DNA from: Prauserella flavalba
GTDB lineage: Bacteria > Actinomycetota > Actinomycetes > Mycobacteriales > Pseudonocardiaceae
Assembly (NCBI RefSeq): GCF_003202235.1
Contig: NZ_MASU01000001.1
Span: 248,001-312,000 of the forward strand
Direction: 5' to 3'
Length of the DNA: 64,000 nt
The notes beneath the pieces are model-generated. The model had not been told where the DNA came from, did not search any database, and was given only the letters and a program-made list of their open reading frames with translations. Position numbers and translations under genes: made by a program. This document shows positions 32,872-42,004 of this stretch, in pieces. Position 1 is the first letter of the stretch. Each line of letters begins with the position of its first letter.

Positions 32872-34089
32872 ATGCCGTCCCCCGAACAGTGGACGCGCCC
32901 GGAGCCTGGCGCCGGACCGGCCGCGACAGCGGCGGAACCGACCCCAGAACAGGTGATTGCGGGTTTGCGAGCAACTACAGAAGGCGGTGCTGAGCTCACT
33001 CAGCTCCTGACTCCCGAAGGCGAGCGCGTCTCGTCGGCGATGTTCGACCCCTATGTCGCCGACATCGACGTCGAGGCACTGCGCGGGCTCTACCGCGACA
33101 TGGTGCTGGTCCGCCGCGCCGACCGGGAAGCGAACGCGATGCAGCGCCAGGGCCAGCTGGGCATCTGGGTTCCGCTGCTCGGGCAGGAAGCCGCGCAGGT
33201 CGGCTCCGGCCGCGCGCTGAAGCCGCACGACATGGCCTTCCCCAGCTACCGCGAGCACGGCGTCGCCTACACGCGCGGCGTCGACTTCCGTGAGCTGCTG
33301 GGCATCTTCCGGTGCACCGACCACGGCGGCTGGGACTTCCAGCAGCACCGCTTCCACCCGTACACGATCGTCATCGGCAACCAGGTCCTCAACGCCGCCG
33401 GCTACGCGATGGGCCAGAAGTTCGACGGCAAGGTGGGCGGCGCCGACGCGGAGGACACCGCCGAGGCCACCATCTGTTACTTCGGCGACGGCGCCACCAG
33501 CCAGGGCGACGTGCACGAGGGCTTCGTGTGGGCCGCGGTCTACGACGCTCCGCTCGTGTTCTTCTGCCAGAACAACCAGTGGGCCATCTCCGAGCCGACC
33601 GAGCGCCAGTCGCGGCTGCCGCTCTACCAGCGCGCGCGGGGCTACGGCTTCCCCGGCATCCGCGTCGACGGCAACGACGTGCTCGGCTGCCTCGCCGTCA
33701 CCCGCTGGGCGCTGGAGGAGTGCAGGCACGGGAACGGGCCGGTGCTGATCGAGGCCTTCACCTACCGCATGGACGCCCACACCACCACCGACGACCCCAC
33801 GCGCTACCGGCTCACCGACGAGCTCGAGGTGTGGAAGCACAAGGACCCCATCGAGCGGGTCCGCGTGCACCTTGCGCGCTCGGGCGGTGCCGACCAGGAG
33901 TTCTTCGACGACGTGCAGGCCGAGGCCGACCGGTTCGCCGCCGAGCTGCGCGACTACTGCTTCAACATGCCGGAACCGCCGCCGGAGCGGGTCTTCGCCA
34001 ACGTGTACGCGGAAGCCTCGCCGGTACTGGAGGCCCAGCGCGAGGAGTATCTGTCCTACCTCGCCGGCTTCGGGGCGGGTGAGCACTGA
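32872..34089 (+). CDS. bkdA: 2-oxo acid dehydrogenase E1 component, alpha subunit
   Basis: A 405-residue thiamine-diphosphate enzyme subunit. The ThDP/Mg motif is FGDGATSQGDVHEGFVWAAV, ending in QNNQWAIS. Other family blocks are GQLGIWVPLLGQEAAQVGSG, FPSYREHGVAYTRG and YRMDAHTTTDDPTRYR with the phosphorylation-loop-like region. With the beta subunit it decarboxylates branched-chain 2-oxo acids (or pyruvate) and reductively acylates the E2 lipoyl group. About 50 N-terminal residues are a variable extension. ATG 32872 has AAGGAG eight bases upstream. It is first of bkdABC, with one-base overlap to bkdB. Confidence 0.93.
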   Translation: MPSPEQWTRPEPGAGPAATAAEPTPEQVIAGLRATTEGGAELTQLLTPEGERVSSAMFDPYVADIDVEALRGLYRDMVLVRRADREANAMQRQGQLGIWVPLLGQEAAQVGSGRALKPHDMAFPSYREHGVAYTRGVDFRELLGIFRCTDHGGWDFQQHRFHPYTIVIGNQVLNAAGYAMGQKFDGKVGGADAEDTAEATICYFGDGATSQGDVHEGFVWAAVYDAPLVFFCQNNQWAISEPTERQSRLPLYQRARGYGFPGIRVDGNDVLGCLAVTRWALEECRHGNGPVLIEAFTYRMDAHTTTDDPTRYRLTDELEVWKHKDPIERVRVHLARSGGADQEFFDDVQAEADRFAAELRDYCFNMPEPPPERVFANVYAEASPVLEAQREEYLSYLAGFGAGEH

Positions 34090-35117
34090 TGGCGGCTCCC
34101 GTGAAATCCACAGTGGACACTCCGACGTCGAGCGTGCAGAACCTCACGATCGGCAAGGCGCTCAACCTCGGCCTGCGCAGGGCGATGGAGGCCGACGACA
34201 AGGTCATCGTCATGGGCGAGGACGTCGGCAAGCTCGGCGGCGTCTTCCGCATCACCGACGGACTGCAGAAGGACTTCGGCGAGCACCGCGTGCTGGACAC
34301 GCCGCTCGCCGAGTCCGGGATCATCGGCACCGCGGTGGGCCTCGCCGTGCGCGGCTACCGGCCGGTGTGCGAGATCCAGTTCGAGGGGTTCATCTTCCCC
34401 GGCTTCGACCAGATCTCCAGCCAGGTCGCGAAGCTGCACTACCGCACGCAGGGCAAGGTCAAGGTGCCCATCGTCATCCGGGTGCCCTACGGCGGCGGGA
34501 TCGGCGCGGTCGAGCACCACTCCGAGTCGCCGGAGTCGCTGTTCAGCCACATCGCCGGCCTCAAGGTCGTCTCGTGCTCGAACCCGGTGGACGCCTACTG
34601 GATGATCCAGCAGGCCATCTCGGCCGACGACCCGGTGCTGTTCTTCGAGCCGAAGCGGCTCTACCACTCGGGTGCGCTCAAGGCGCCGGTCGACACCGCC
34701 GCCACGCCCGACCCACTGTTCGCCTCGCGCGTGCTGCGCCGGGGCGACGCGGCGACGCTGGTGGCTTACGGACCGTCGGTGAAGGTGTGCCTGGACGCCG
34801 CGACCGCGGCCGAGGAGGAGGGCCGTGCGCTGGAGGTCATCGACCTGCGCACGCTCTCGCCGCTCGACCTGGAGCCGGTGTTCGAGTCGGTGCGGCGCAC
34901 CGGCCGGCTCATCACGGTGAGCGAGGCGTCGGCCGAGTCGTCGCTGACCTCGGAGATCGCCGCCCGCGTCCAGCAGGAGTGCTTCTACTCGCTGGAGGCA
35001 CCGGTGCTGCGCGTCACCGGGTTCGACACGCCGTACCCACCGTCGAAGCTGGAGGAGCACTTCCTTCCGGACCTCGACCGGGTGCTGCACGCCGTCGACC
35101 GCGCGCTGGACTGGTGA
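34089..35117 (+). CDS. bkdB: 2-oxo acid dehydrogenase E1 component, beta subunit
   Basis: A 342-residue transketolase-like protein. Family blocks include KVIVMGEDVGKLGGVFRITD, VLDTPLAESGIIGTAVGLAV, VCEIQFEGFIFPGFDQISSQ and VPYGGGIGAVEHHSESPE, which matches the E1-beta active-site loop with conserved His. The C-terminal domain ends VTGFDTPYPPSKLEEHFLPD. ATG 34089 shares a base with the bkdA stop. The E2 gene follows after ten bases. The substrate (pyruvate versus branched-chain) is better decided by phylogeny. Confidence 0.93.
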   Translation: MAAPVKSTVDTPTSSVQNLTIGKALNLGLRRAMEADDKVIVMGEDVGKLGGVFRITDGLQKDFGEHRVLDTPLAESGIIGTAVGLAVRGYRPVCEIQFEGFIFPGFDQISSQVAKLHYRTQGKVKVPIVIRVPYGGGIGAVEHHSESPESLFSHIAGLKVVSCSNPVDAYWMIQQAISADDPVLFFEPKRLYHSGALKAPVDTAATPDPLFASRVLRRGDAATLVAYGPSVKVCLDAATAAEEEGRALEVIDLRTLSPLDLEPVFESVRRTGRLITVSEASAESSLTSEIAARVQQECFYSLEAPVLRVTGFDTPYPPSKLEEHFLPDLDRVLHAVDRALDW

Positions 35118-35127
35118 GGGGGAGGGT

Positions 35128-36465
35128 ATGCCCGAGTACAAGCAGTTCCCCCTTGCCGACACCGCGGAAGGGCTGACGGAGGCGGAGATCCTCGGCTGGC
35201 GCGTCAAGCCCGGCGACGAGGTGCAGGTCAACCAGATCGTCGTGGAGATCGAGACGGCGAAGGCGGCGGTCGAGCTGCCGATCCCGTGGGCCGGTGTGGT
35301 CACCGAGCTGCTCGTGGAGCCGGGGCAGACCGTCGAGGTCGGCACGCCGATCCTCACGGTCGACGTCGACCCGCACGGTGCCGAGGCGCCCGCCCCGGCC
35401 GCCAACGGGTCCGCGCCCGCTCCGCGGCAGGCCGCCGAGGAGGAGATGAAGCCCCTCGTCGGCTACGGCTCGAAGAACGTGGTCGCCAAGCGCCGCCCAC
35501 GTAAGGCCGCCACGCCCGAGCCCGCACCGGTAGAAGCCGCTGCGGTAGAAGCCGCTCCGGCGCAGGCCGTGAACGGAGCCGCGGCACCGCCTCGCGGCGG
35601 GTATGTCCCGCTCGCGAAGCCGCCCGTGCGCAAGCTCGCCAAGGAGCTCGGCGTCGACCTGCACACCCTCAGCGGCTCCGCCGAGGGCGGCGTGATCACG
35701 CGCGAGGACGTGCGGCGTGCCGCGCAGCCCTCGGCACCGGCCCCGGTCACCGCCGGCGAGCGCGAACGCAGGGTGCCCATCAAGGGGGTTCGCAAGGCCA
35801 CCGCGCAGGCAATGGTCACCAGCGCCTTCACGGCACCGCACGTCACGGAGTTCCTGACCGTCGACGTCACGCCGATGATGGAGCTGCGGGAGAAGCTCAA
35901 GAAGAGCCCGGCGTTCGCGGGCGTCAAGCTCACGCCGCTCGCGTTCGCCGCCAAGGCCGTGTGCCTCGCGGTGCGCAGGACTCCCGACGTCAACGCGGTG
36001 TGGGACGGCTCGGCTGGCACTGCGGGCGAGATCGTCTACAAGGACTACGTGCACCTCGGGATCGCCGCGGCCACCCCGCGCGGGCTCGTGGTGCCGAAGA
36101 TCCGGGACGCCGACGGGATGTCGCTGGTGGAGCTGGCCGGCGCGCTCGACGAGCTGACCACCACGGCGAGAGACGGCAAGACGCCACCGGAGGCGATGCG
36201 CGGCGGCACGTTCACGATCACCAACGTGGGGGTGTTCGGCGTCGACACCGGCACGCCGATCATCAACCCCGGAGAGTCGGCCATTCTCGCCGTCGGCGCC
36301 ATCCGCGACATGCCGTGGGTGGTGGACGGCGAGCTGGCCGTGCGCAAGGTGATGCAGCTGTCGCTGAGCTTCGACCACCGGGTGATCGACGGTCAGCAGG
36401 GCTCGCAGTTCCTCGCCGACGTCGGCGCGCTGCTCGCCGACCCGGCCGTCGCCATCACGTACTAG
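35128..36465 (+). CDS. bkdC: 2-oxo acid dehydrogenase E2 component (dihydrolipoyl acyltransferase)
   Basis: A 445-residue E2 with a single N-terminal lipoyl domain (1-80; lipoyl Lys45 in EIETAKAAVEL). An Ala/Pro linker follows, then a peripheral-subunit-binding domain (about 162-200: VRKLAKELGVDLHTLSG) and a catalytic domain (about 215-445). The active site SFDHRVIDG has His417 and Asp421. It accepts the acyl group from E1 and transfers it to CoA. ATG 35128 is preceded by GGGGGAGGG. No E3 (lipoamide dehydrogenase) gene is in the window, so E3 must be shared from elsewhere. Confidence 0.93.
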   Translation: MPEYKQFPLADTAEGLTEAEILGWRVKPGDEVQVNQIVVEIETAKAAVELPIPWAGVVTELLVEPGQTVEVGTPILTVDVDPHGAEAPAPAANGSAPAPRQAAEEEMKPLVGYGSKNVVAKRRPRKAATPEPAPVEAAAVEAAPAQAVNGAAAPPRGGYVPLAKPPVRKLAKELGVDLHTLSGSAEGGVITREDVRRAAQPSAPAPVTAGERERRVPIKGVRKATAQAMVTSAFTAPHVTEFLTVDVTPMMELREKLKKSPAFAGVKLTPLAFAAKAVCLAVRRTPDVNAVWDGSAGTAGEIVYKDYVHLGIAAATPRGLVVPKIRDADGMSLVELAGALDELTTTARDGKTPPEAMRGGTFTITNVGVFGVDTGTPIINPGESAILAVGAIRDMPWVVDGELAVRKVMQLSLSFDHRVIDGQQGSQFLADVGALLADPAVAITY

Positions 36466-36486
36466 GCCCCCGATGCCGCGGCCCGC

Positions 36487-37887
36487 CTACGGGTGGGCCG
36501 CGGCGTCCGGGTCCCGCCTGCGCACGTGTGCCTCCGGCAGATCGGTGTCGACCAGCTCCAGGTCACGGACGTTGAGCCAGGGGCGCAGGCGCGCTGCCGG
36601 CTCCGAGGTGAGGCCGAACTCGCACGTGTCGAAGCGGTCGGACACCAGCCACAGGAACGACGGCGCGAACTGCAGGCCGCGCAGGCCGAGCGAACATCGC
36701 TCGAACCGGCAGCTCCGGATCACGACCTGCCCCATGCTGGTCTGGTTCAGCCCGAAGGCGCCGCCGAAGTCCTCGAAGTCGTAGTCCAGCGAGAGATCCA
36801 GCTCCGAGCCGGCGAACTCGCAGGTGTCGAACCGCAGCGTGCCCGCCTTGACCAGGCCCGCCGAGAAGTCCAGCCGCTGCTTCTCGAACCTGGTGCGATA
36901 GAAGTCGATGCACTGGCCGTGCAACTCGACGCCCCGGAAGTCGACGACCTTCCCTTGGAACTCGGCGCCCACGAACTGCACCCGCGCTCCACCGAAGTGC
37001 GCTGAGCGGAAGCTCGTCCGTTCCGAGGAGAACTCGGTGCCGTGGCAGCTGAGCAACCCGTTGAACCGTGCGTCCTCGAACGAGGTGAGTGCACCGGTGA
37101 ACCTGGCCCTGTCGAAGGTGACGTCGCCGCCGAAGCGCAGGCCGCTGAAATCGGCGTCGGCGAACTCGACGCCGGTGAAGTCGAAGTCGGAGCCCGACCA
37201 GCGCCCGAGCCGCAGCCGGTCGCGGATCACGCGGAGCACGGTGTCGTGCACCTCCTCCTCCGCGGGCGGCAGTTCGTCGTCCGCCAGCCGCAGGTAGCCG
37301 CACAGGACGTCGACGCACACCTGCCGCTGGTCGGCCCAGTCGTCGGCGAGGCCGGCCATCGCGTAGATGCCCGCGATGCGGACGGCGGCGTTCTCGTGGG
37401 CCAGCTGCTCGGCGGCCGAACCGAAGCGCTCGTTGAAGGCCTGCGTCTGCTCGCGGTCGCCACGCTCGACCTCCAGGTCGTGCTGGGCTTCGGCCACCCG
37501 CTGCTTGCGCAGGTTGAGGGCCAGCAGCACCACGCCGCCGAACCCGGCGACCACGGCGAGCGCGATCTTGAGCAGCTCCAGTGTCTGCGCGACCCCGAAC
37601 TCGCTGGCGGCGGGGAACCGGGGCCAGCCGAGCAGCCACAGCAACCCGGCCGCGGTGCCGCTCGCCACGAGCACGGCCACGAAGAGCCAGCCGAGCACCG
37701 ACGCCGCGATGCCCGAGGGCACGAGCTTCGAGAACAACTCGAGCACCCGCGCCCACGCGAACAGCACCGACCAGGGCGCCGACCATCGGCCCCGTTTCGC
37801 GCCGAGCCGGATGATCGCCAGCGCCGCCACGACGAGGACGCCGACCACCACGAACCGCAGCACGTCCCACGTGAAGATCCCGCCCAC
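36487..37887 (-). CDS. Pentapeptide-repeat-like membrane protein
   Basis: A 466-residue protein with three N-terminal membrane segments (about 8-27, 60-85 and 105-125). A soluble helical region with EAQHDLEVERGDREQTQAFN follows, then degenerate pentapeptide-type coils (about 230-440). Examples are FDFTGVEFADADFSGLRFGG, FDRARFTGALTSFEDARFNG and FRSAHFGGARVQFVGAEFQG. Such right-handed quadrilateral helices act as protein-binding scaffolds; no enzymatic role is implied. The GTG start (37885-37887) lacks a ribosome site and may be leaderless. It is convergent with bkdC and divergent from fxsA. Confidence 0.8.
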   Translation of the reverse strand: MGGIFTWDVLRFVVVGVLVVAALAIIRLGAKRGRWSAPWSVLFAWARVLELFSKLVPSGIAASVLGWLFVAVLVASGTAAGLLWLLGWPRFPAASEFGVAQTLELLKIALAVVAGFGGVVLLALNLRKQRVAEAQHDLEVERGDREQTQAFNERFGSAAEQLAHENAAVRIAGIYAMAGLADDWADQRQVCVDVLCGYLRLADDELPPAEEEVHDTVLRVIRDRLRLGRWSGSDFDFTGVEFADADFSGLRFGGDVTFDRARFTGALTSFEDARFNGLLSCHGTEFSSERTSFRSAHFGGARVQFVGAEFQGKVVDFRGVELHGQCIDFYRTRFEKQRLDFSAGLVKAGTLRFDTCEFAGSELDLSLDYDFEDFGGAFGLNQTSMGQVVIRSCRFERCSLGLRGLQFAPSFLWLVSDRFDTCEFGLTSEPAARLRPWLNVRDLELVDTDLPEAHVRRRDPDAAAHP

Positions 37888-37955
37888 GAGGGGTGACGTT
37901 ATCCATTCAGCGCGTCGCCCGGGAGCAAACGGCCCGGTTCACGCGTTGTCCAGGT

Positions 37956-38414
37956 ATGGCCGTCGTGTTCCTGCTGTACCTGGTCGCCGAGGTGGCCGCC
38001 GTCTGGGCGGTCGCGTCGCTGATCGGGTTCCTGCCCACCCTCGGTGTGCTGCTGGCCGGGGCCTTCCTCGGCTCGTGGCTCGCCCGCCGCGAAGGGGGCA
38101 AGGCCGCGCGCGCGTTCATGACCACCGCGCGATCGGGACGGTCACCGCACGCCGAGATCACCAACGGCATGCTCGTCGGGCTAGGCGGGCTGCTGATCCT
38201 GATCCCCGGCTTCGTGAGCGACGTCTTCGGCCTGCTGTTGCTGCTGCCGCCGACGCGCGCGGTGGTGCGCAAGGCGTGGGTGCGCCGCATCGAGAAACGC
38301 GCGCCGGTCGGCTACCCGGCGCAGGGCCGCGTGATCGTGGTCGACAGCGAGGTCGTGAGCGAGAACAGGGGCGACCAGGACCCGCCGCCTCGCATGATCA
38401 TCGACTCCCAGTGA
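37956..38414 (+). CDS. fxsA: FxsA family membrane protein
   Basis: A 152-residue protein with the FxsA (suppressor of F exclusion) pattern: an N-terminal helix pair MAVVFLLYLVAEVAAVWAV and IGFLPTLGVLLAGAFLGSWL, then ARREGGKAARAF. A second hydrophobic stretch LVGLGGLLILIPGFVSDVFG ends at LLLPPTRAVVRK. ATG 37956 is chosen because the first residues match the family; a GTG 63 bases upstream is in frame. FxsA overexpression in E. coli relieves exclusion of phage T7, but its normal role is unclear. The C-terminal 45 residues are polar and variable. Confidence 0.88.
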   Translation: MAVVFLLYLVAEVAAVWAVASLIGFLPTLGVLLAGAFLGSWLARREGGKAARAFMTTARSGRSPHAEITNGMLVGLGGLLILIPGFVSDVFGLLLLLPPTRAVVRKAWVRRIEKRAPVGYPAQGRVIVVDSEVVSENRGDQDPPPRMIIDSQ

Positions 38415-38423
38415 GCGGTAGGC

Positions 38424-38981
38424 CTACGCGCCCTTGGGGATGTCGAAGTAGCTGCTGAAGCGCACCGCAGGCGCGTACTCACCCTTCACCTTCACCTTGC
38501 CGGTCACGAACATCGTGGCCACGGCGGCGTTGCCCGTCGCCATCCTGATGAAGTCCTCCACGGCCACCGTGATCGTGGTGTCGGCGCTGCGCGCACAGTC
38601 GGCGCTCGACACGCAGCGGCCGGCCTCGATCACCGTCTGGAACCGGTCGAAATCGTCGGCGCCGTCCGGGAAACGCCAGCCGACCACAATGCTCAGGTGT
38701 TGCGCCTTCTCGGGCAGGAAATGCTCCGACATTCGCCGGAAGATCTCGTCGAGAAAAACCGCGCGCAATTCCGGGTGTTGCGCGATTCCCCTGATCTGCT
38801 CTTTCGAGGCCCGGCCGACGATTCCGGCGAGCACCTCCGTGGACAGCGACGTGAGCGAGACGCCCGCGCCCACCGTGTCCAGCATGTGCAGGGTTTCGAG
38901 CAGTCGCACGAACTGCTCGGTGCTCAGCGCCCGCACGTCGATGCTGCGGGCGAAGTCGTCCAGGACGCTTTCCGAGGACAC
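38424..38981 (-). CDS. SCP2 sterol-carrier-like protein
   Basis: A 185-residue protein. The first 85 residues are helical (SIDVRALSTEQFVRLLETLH). The C-terminal part (about 90-185) has the SCP2 fold: TITVAVEDFIRMATGNAAVA then TMFVTGKVKVKGEYAPAVRFSSYF. SCP2 domains bind fatty acyl-CoAs or sterols in a hydrophobic tunnel. It starts at GTG 38979-38981 without a ribosome site and may be leaderless. The divergent TetR gene shares its promoter region, which contains an operator-like site at 38991, so the gene may belong to the same fatty acid regulon. Confidence 0.85.
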   Translation of the reverse strand: MSSESVLDDFARSIDVRALSTEQFVRLLETLHMLDTVGAGVSLTSLSTEVLAGIVGRASKEQIRGIAQHPELRAVFLDEIFRRMSEHFLPEKAQHLSIVVGWRFPDGADDFDRFQTVIEAGRCVSSADCARSADTTITVAVEDFIRMATGNAAVATMFVTGKVKVKGEYAPAVRFSSYFDIPKGA

Positions 38982-38990
38982 GGCGTAAGG

Positions 38991-39008
38991 TTACTCAGCG
39001 GTAGGTAA
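38991..39008. promoter_or_regulatory. Operator-like site in the SCP2/tetR divergent promoter
   Basis: TTACTCAGCGGTAGGTAA matches the fabG4/fadA2 operator core (CTACTCACGAGTAGGTTA) at 13 of 18 positions and is itself partly palindromic. It lies 10 bases from the SCP2 start and 61 bases from the tetR start, a position suited to autoregulation. Confidence 0.5.
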
Positions 39009-39069
39009 GGCGGCAAACCGAGCGGAACCTCCCTGGCAGGTAGCGTTTCCGGGAGGACAGGAGGTTCTG

Positions 39070-39729
39070 GTGACCGAGGACGTACGACGCTCGCCCGAAC
39101 GGGCTAAACGGCTACCCCGAGCGGTGCGGGAGAAGCAAATTCTCGACGCCGCCGTGGCCGTGTTCTCGCGTCACGGCTATCACTCCGCGTCGATGGACGA
39201 GATCTCCGACGTCGCCGGAGTGTCCAAGCCGATGATCTACAGCTACCTCGGCGCCAAGGAGGACCTGTTCCTCCACTGCATCCGCCGCGAGGCGGGCAGG
39301 ATGCTGCAAGCCGTACAGGCCGGCATCAAACCGGACGTCCCGCCGGACATGCAGCTGTGGCACGGGCTGCGCTCGTTCTACGGCTTCGTCGCCGAGTACC
39401 GCGAGTCGTGGACGGTGCTGCACCGGCAGGCACTCACCGTGGGCGGTCCGTTCGCGGGCGAGGTCGACGCACTACGCAGCAGGGCGATCGAACTCGTGTC
39501 AGGGCTCGTCGTGTCGGCAGGCGCTCGGAAGGGACTCGCCGAGCAGGCCGAGTTCTCCGGCGAGGGGCTCGCGGCCGCGCTCGTCGGCGCCGCCGAGTCG
39601 CTCGCCGACTGGTGGCTCGACCACTCCGACGTCTCTGACGGAGTGCTCGCGTCGTGGCTGATGAACCTGATCTGGCTCGGCTTCAACGACCTTGTCGAGG
39701 GCGAGGTCTGGCGGCCTACCGAGCAGTGA
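39070..39729 (+). CDS. TetR/AcrR family regulator of the FabG4-FadA2 locus
   Basis: A 219-residue repressor. The N-terminal helix-turn-helix is at about residues 18-64: REKQILDAAVAVFSRHGYHS, MDEISDVAGVSKPMIYSYLG, AKEDLFLHCI. The C-terminal domain is all-helical with a likely ligand pocket for an acyl-CoA or lipid. GTG 39070 has AGGAGG at about six bases. It is convergent with htdX and overlaps it by 14 bases. In M. tuberculosis a TetR gene (Rv0238) also lies near htdX. It is the best candidate to bind the palindromes at 41943, 38991 and near 4055-4097. Confidence 0.88.
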   Translation: MTEDVRRSPERAKRLPRAVREKQILDAAVAVFSRHGYHSASMDEISDVAGVSKPMIYSYLGAKEDLFLHCIRREAGRMLQAVQAGIKPDVPPDMQLWHGLRSFYGFVAEYRESWTVLHRQALTVGGPFAGEVDALRSRAIELVSGLVVSAGARKGLAEQAEFSGEGLAAALVGAAESLADWWLDHSDVSDGVLASWLMNLIWLGFNDLVEGEVWRPTEQ

Positions 39730-40561
39730 TCGTGCCCTCTAGATGGGGCTTGGGCTTGCGCGCGTTCCACAGCTCGAATGCCCACCCGTCACCGGTCCGC
39801 CACGTCGTCAAAGCCGCCTTCGCTGGCAGCAGCACGGGCAGCTTGAACCGCACGTCGATCGTGTAGGCGCCTGGCAGCCTGCCCTCGAACGCGGCGAGGC
39901 TGTGGGCCTTGGTCCACATGCCGTGCGCGATCGCCGACGGGAAGCCGAACAGCTTCGCCGTGAGCGGGTACAGGTGGATCGGGTTGCGGTCGCCCGACAC
40001 CTCGGCGTAGCGGCGCCCGATGTCGGACGGCACGTGCCAGATCGCGTCCGCCGACGGCGCCGCGAGCTGCTCCTTCCGGCCACCCGAGCTGGAGCCGCCG
40101 CCCCGCCGCAGGTACGTGCTCACGTCGGTCCACACCGGCTCGCCGCCGACGGTGGCCTCGCTGACGACGTCGAACTGCCTGCCCTTCTCGTGCGGCCGCA
40201 GGTTCTCCGCCCGCACCCGAAGCGTCAGCTCCTCATCGAGGCGCAGCGGACGGTGCTGGGTGATGCGGTTGGCCACGTGCACCATGCCCAGCAGCGGGAA
40301 GGGGAACGCCTGCTCCGACATCAGCGCCACCTGCAACGGGAACGCGAGGATGTGCGGGTAGGTGGCGGGCAGCTCGTCGGTGAGCCGGAAGCCGCAGACC
40401 TGGTCGTACGCGGCGACGTGCGCGGGATCGGCGACCACGCCCGCGCGCACGTACTCGATCTCCGGCAGGGTCTCGCCCCCGCCCTTGCGCAGGCCGCCGA
40501 CCACGGCCTTCGGGTACAGCTTCGACAGGCTCGGCGCCTCGGTGAGCTCCTTGACCGTCAT
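39716..40561 (-). CDS. htdX: MaoC-family 3-hydroxyacyl-thioester dehydratase, HtdX-like
   Basis: A 281-residue double-hotdog protein. The hydratase-2 motif is YAEVSGDRNPIHLYPLTAKL with catalytic Asp191 and His196, followed by AIAHGMWTKA. The N-terminal hotdog half lacks the motif, as in one-active-site eukaryote-like hydratases. Its length equals that of mycobacterial HtdX (Rv0241c). It should dehydrate (R)-3-hydroxyacyl thioesters or hydrate 2-enoyl-CoA. It follows fabG4 with a one-base gap in the same operon and overlaps the convergent tetR by 14 bases. Confidence 0.9.
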   Translation of the reverse strand: MTVKELTEAPSLSKLYPKAVVGGLRKGGGETLPEIEYVRAGVVADPAHVAAYDQVCGFRLTDELPATYPHILAFPLQVALMSEQAFPFPLLGMVHVANRITQHRPLRLDEELTLRVRAENLRPHEKGRQFDVVSEATVGGEPVWTDVSTYLRRGGGSSSGGRKEQLAAPSADAIWHVPSDIGRRYAEVSGDRNPIHLYPLTAKLFGFPSAIAHGMWTKAHSLAAFEGRLPGAYTIDVRFKLPVLLPAKAALTTWRTGDGWAFELWNARKPKPHLEGTITAR

Positions 40562-40562
40562 G

Positions 40563-41906
40563 TCAGGCTCCCAGGAACGCCTGGCCGCACACCCGCACGA
40601 CGTTGCCGTTGACCGCGGAGGAAGCGGGGTTGGCGTACCAGGCGATGGTCTCGGCGACGTCGACGGGGAGGCCGCCCTGGGCGAGGCTCGACAGCCGCCG
40701 CCCGACCTCGCGGATCACCACCGGTACCGCCGCGGTCATCTTCGTCTCGATGAAGCCGGGGGCGACGGCGTTGATCGTGCCGCCGTACTCGGCGAGCCTC
40801 GGCGCGCCGTCGTTGACCATCCCGATCACGCCCGCCTTGCTGGTGGCGTAGTTGGTCTGGCCGAGGTTGCCCGCGATGCCCGCGATCGAGGAGACGCCGA
40901 TGATGCGGCCGTTCTTCTTGAGCACCTTCTCGGCGAGCAGCGTGTCGTTGACGGCGAGCTGCGCGACGAGGTTGACGTTCAGCACGGCGTCCCACGCGCT
41001 GTCGCTGAGGTTGCCGAGCGTCTTGTCCCTGGTGATGCCGGCGTTGTGGACGACGACGTCGACGCCGCCGTGGCGCTGGGTGAGGTACTCGGCGAGCTTG
41101 GCCGGCGCGTCGGCGGCGGTGATGTCGAGCTGCAGTGCCGAGCCGCCGATCTTGTTCGCGACGGCGGAGAGGTCGGCGCCCTGCGCGGGGATGTCGAGCG
41201 CCACCACGTGTGCACCGTCGCGCGCGAGCACCTCGGCGATCGCGGCGCCGATGCCCCGCGAGGCGCCCGTCACGAGTGCGACCTTGCCGGACAGCGGCTT
41301 CTCCCAGCTCTCCGGCGCCCGCGCGGTGGTGACGCCTCCCGTGCCGATGCGGATCACCTGGCCGTCGACGAACGCCGACTTGGCCGAGAGCAGGAACCGC
41401 AGGGTCGACTCGGTCGCGTCCTCCGCGCCCTCGCCGACGTAGCCGAGCTGGGCCGTGGCGCCACGCTTGAGCTCCTTGCCGACGGAGCGGGTGAACCCTT
41501 CGAGCGCGCGCTGCGCGATGCGCTCGCGGCCCTGTGCCTGTTCGGGCGGGGTACCGAGCACCACGACCCGCCCGTTCGCCGCGATGCGGCGGATCACCGG
41601 GTGGAAGAAGCGGTACAGCTCGCGCAGGCCCGCTGGCTCGGTGATACCCGTGGCGTCGAAGACCAGCGCGCCGTAGCGCACGTCGTCGGCCGCGACTGTC
41701 CGCACGTCGAGCCCGATGGCGCCGAGCTGTGTGGTGAGTGCCTTCTCGAGCCTGCCACCGGGCGCGCCGCCGAGAAGTGCGGGACCATCGAGAGCGGGCT
41801 GTCCCGGCCGGTAGCGACGCAGCGTCGGCGGGTTCGGCAGGCCGAGCCTCGGCACCAGGAACTTCCCGACCGGTGTCCTGGTGAACTGCTGATACCTGTC
41901 AGCCAT
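40563..41906 (-). CDS. fabG4: 3-oxoacyl thioester reductase, FabG4-like
   Basis: A 447-residue long SDR. An N-terminal flavodoxin-like domain (about 1-200) lacks an active site, as in high-molecular-weight FabG4. The C-terminal SDR domain has the NAD(P)-binding [33 protein letters not shown], the catalytic Ser in GVSSIAG and Tyr-x3-Lys in NYATSKAG. FabG4 of M. tuberculosis (Rv0242c) reduces 3-oxoacyl-CoA with NADH preference. ATG 41904-41906 has GGGAGG at seven bases. It is divergent from fadA2 across a 98-base region with a palindromic operator. Confidence 0.93.
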   Translation of the reverse strand: MADRYQQFTRTPVGKFLVPRLGLPNPPTLRRYRPGQPALDGPALLGGAPGGRLEKALTTQLGAIGLDVRTVAADDVRYGALVFDATGITEPAGLRELYRFFHPVIRRIAANGRVVVLGTPPEQAQGRERIAQRALEGFTRSVGKELKRGATAQLGYVGEGAEDATESTLRFLLSAKSAFVDGQVIRIGTGGVTTARAPESWEKPLSGKVALVTGASRGIGAAIAEVLARDGAHVVALDIPAQGADLSAVANKIGGSALQLDITAADAPAKLAEYLTQRHGGVDVVVHNAGITRDKTLGNLSDSAWDAVLNVNLVAQLAVNDTLLAEKVLKKNGRIIGVSSIAGIAGNLGQTNYATSKAGVIGMVNDGAPRLAEYGGTINAVAPGFIETKMTAAVPVVIREVGRRLSSLAQGGLPVDVAETIAWYANPASSAVNGNVVRVCGQAFLGA

Positions 41907-41942
41907 CGGATCGCCTCCCGTGCCGATTGTGCACCGCCAGCC

Positions 41943-41964
41943 TAACCTACTCACGAGTAGGTTA
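41943..41964. promoter_or_regulatory. Perfect palindromic operator between fabG4 and fadA2
   Basis: Arms TAACCTACTC (41943-41952) and GAGTAGGTTA (41955-41964) are exact reverse complements around a central AC. The site lies midway in the 98-base divergent region, 37 bases from the fabG4 start and 41 from the fadA2 start. Length and symmetry suit a TetR-family dimer pair. Degenerate versions occur upstream of tetR/SCP2 and fadE5. Confidence 0.7.
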
Positions 41965-42004
41965 CACTCTTCGGTGGGTGCGTGAACGCTGACCAGGAGG
42001 AGCA

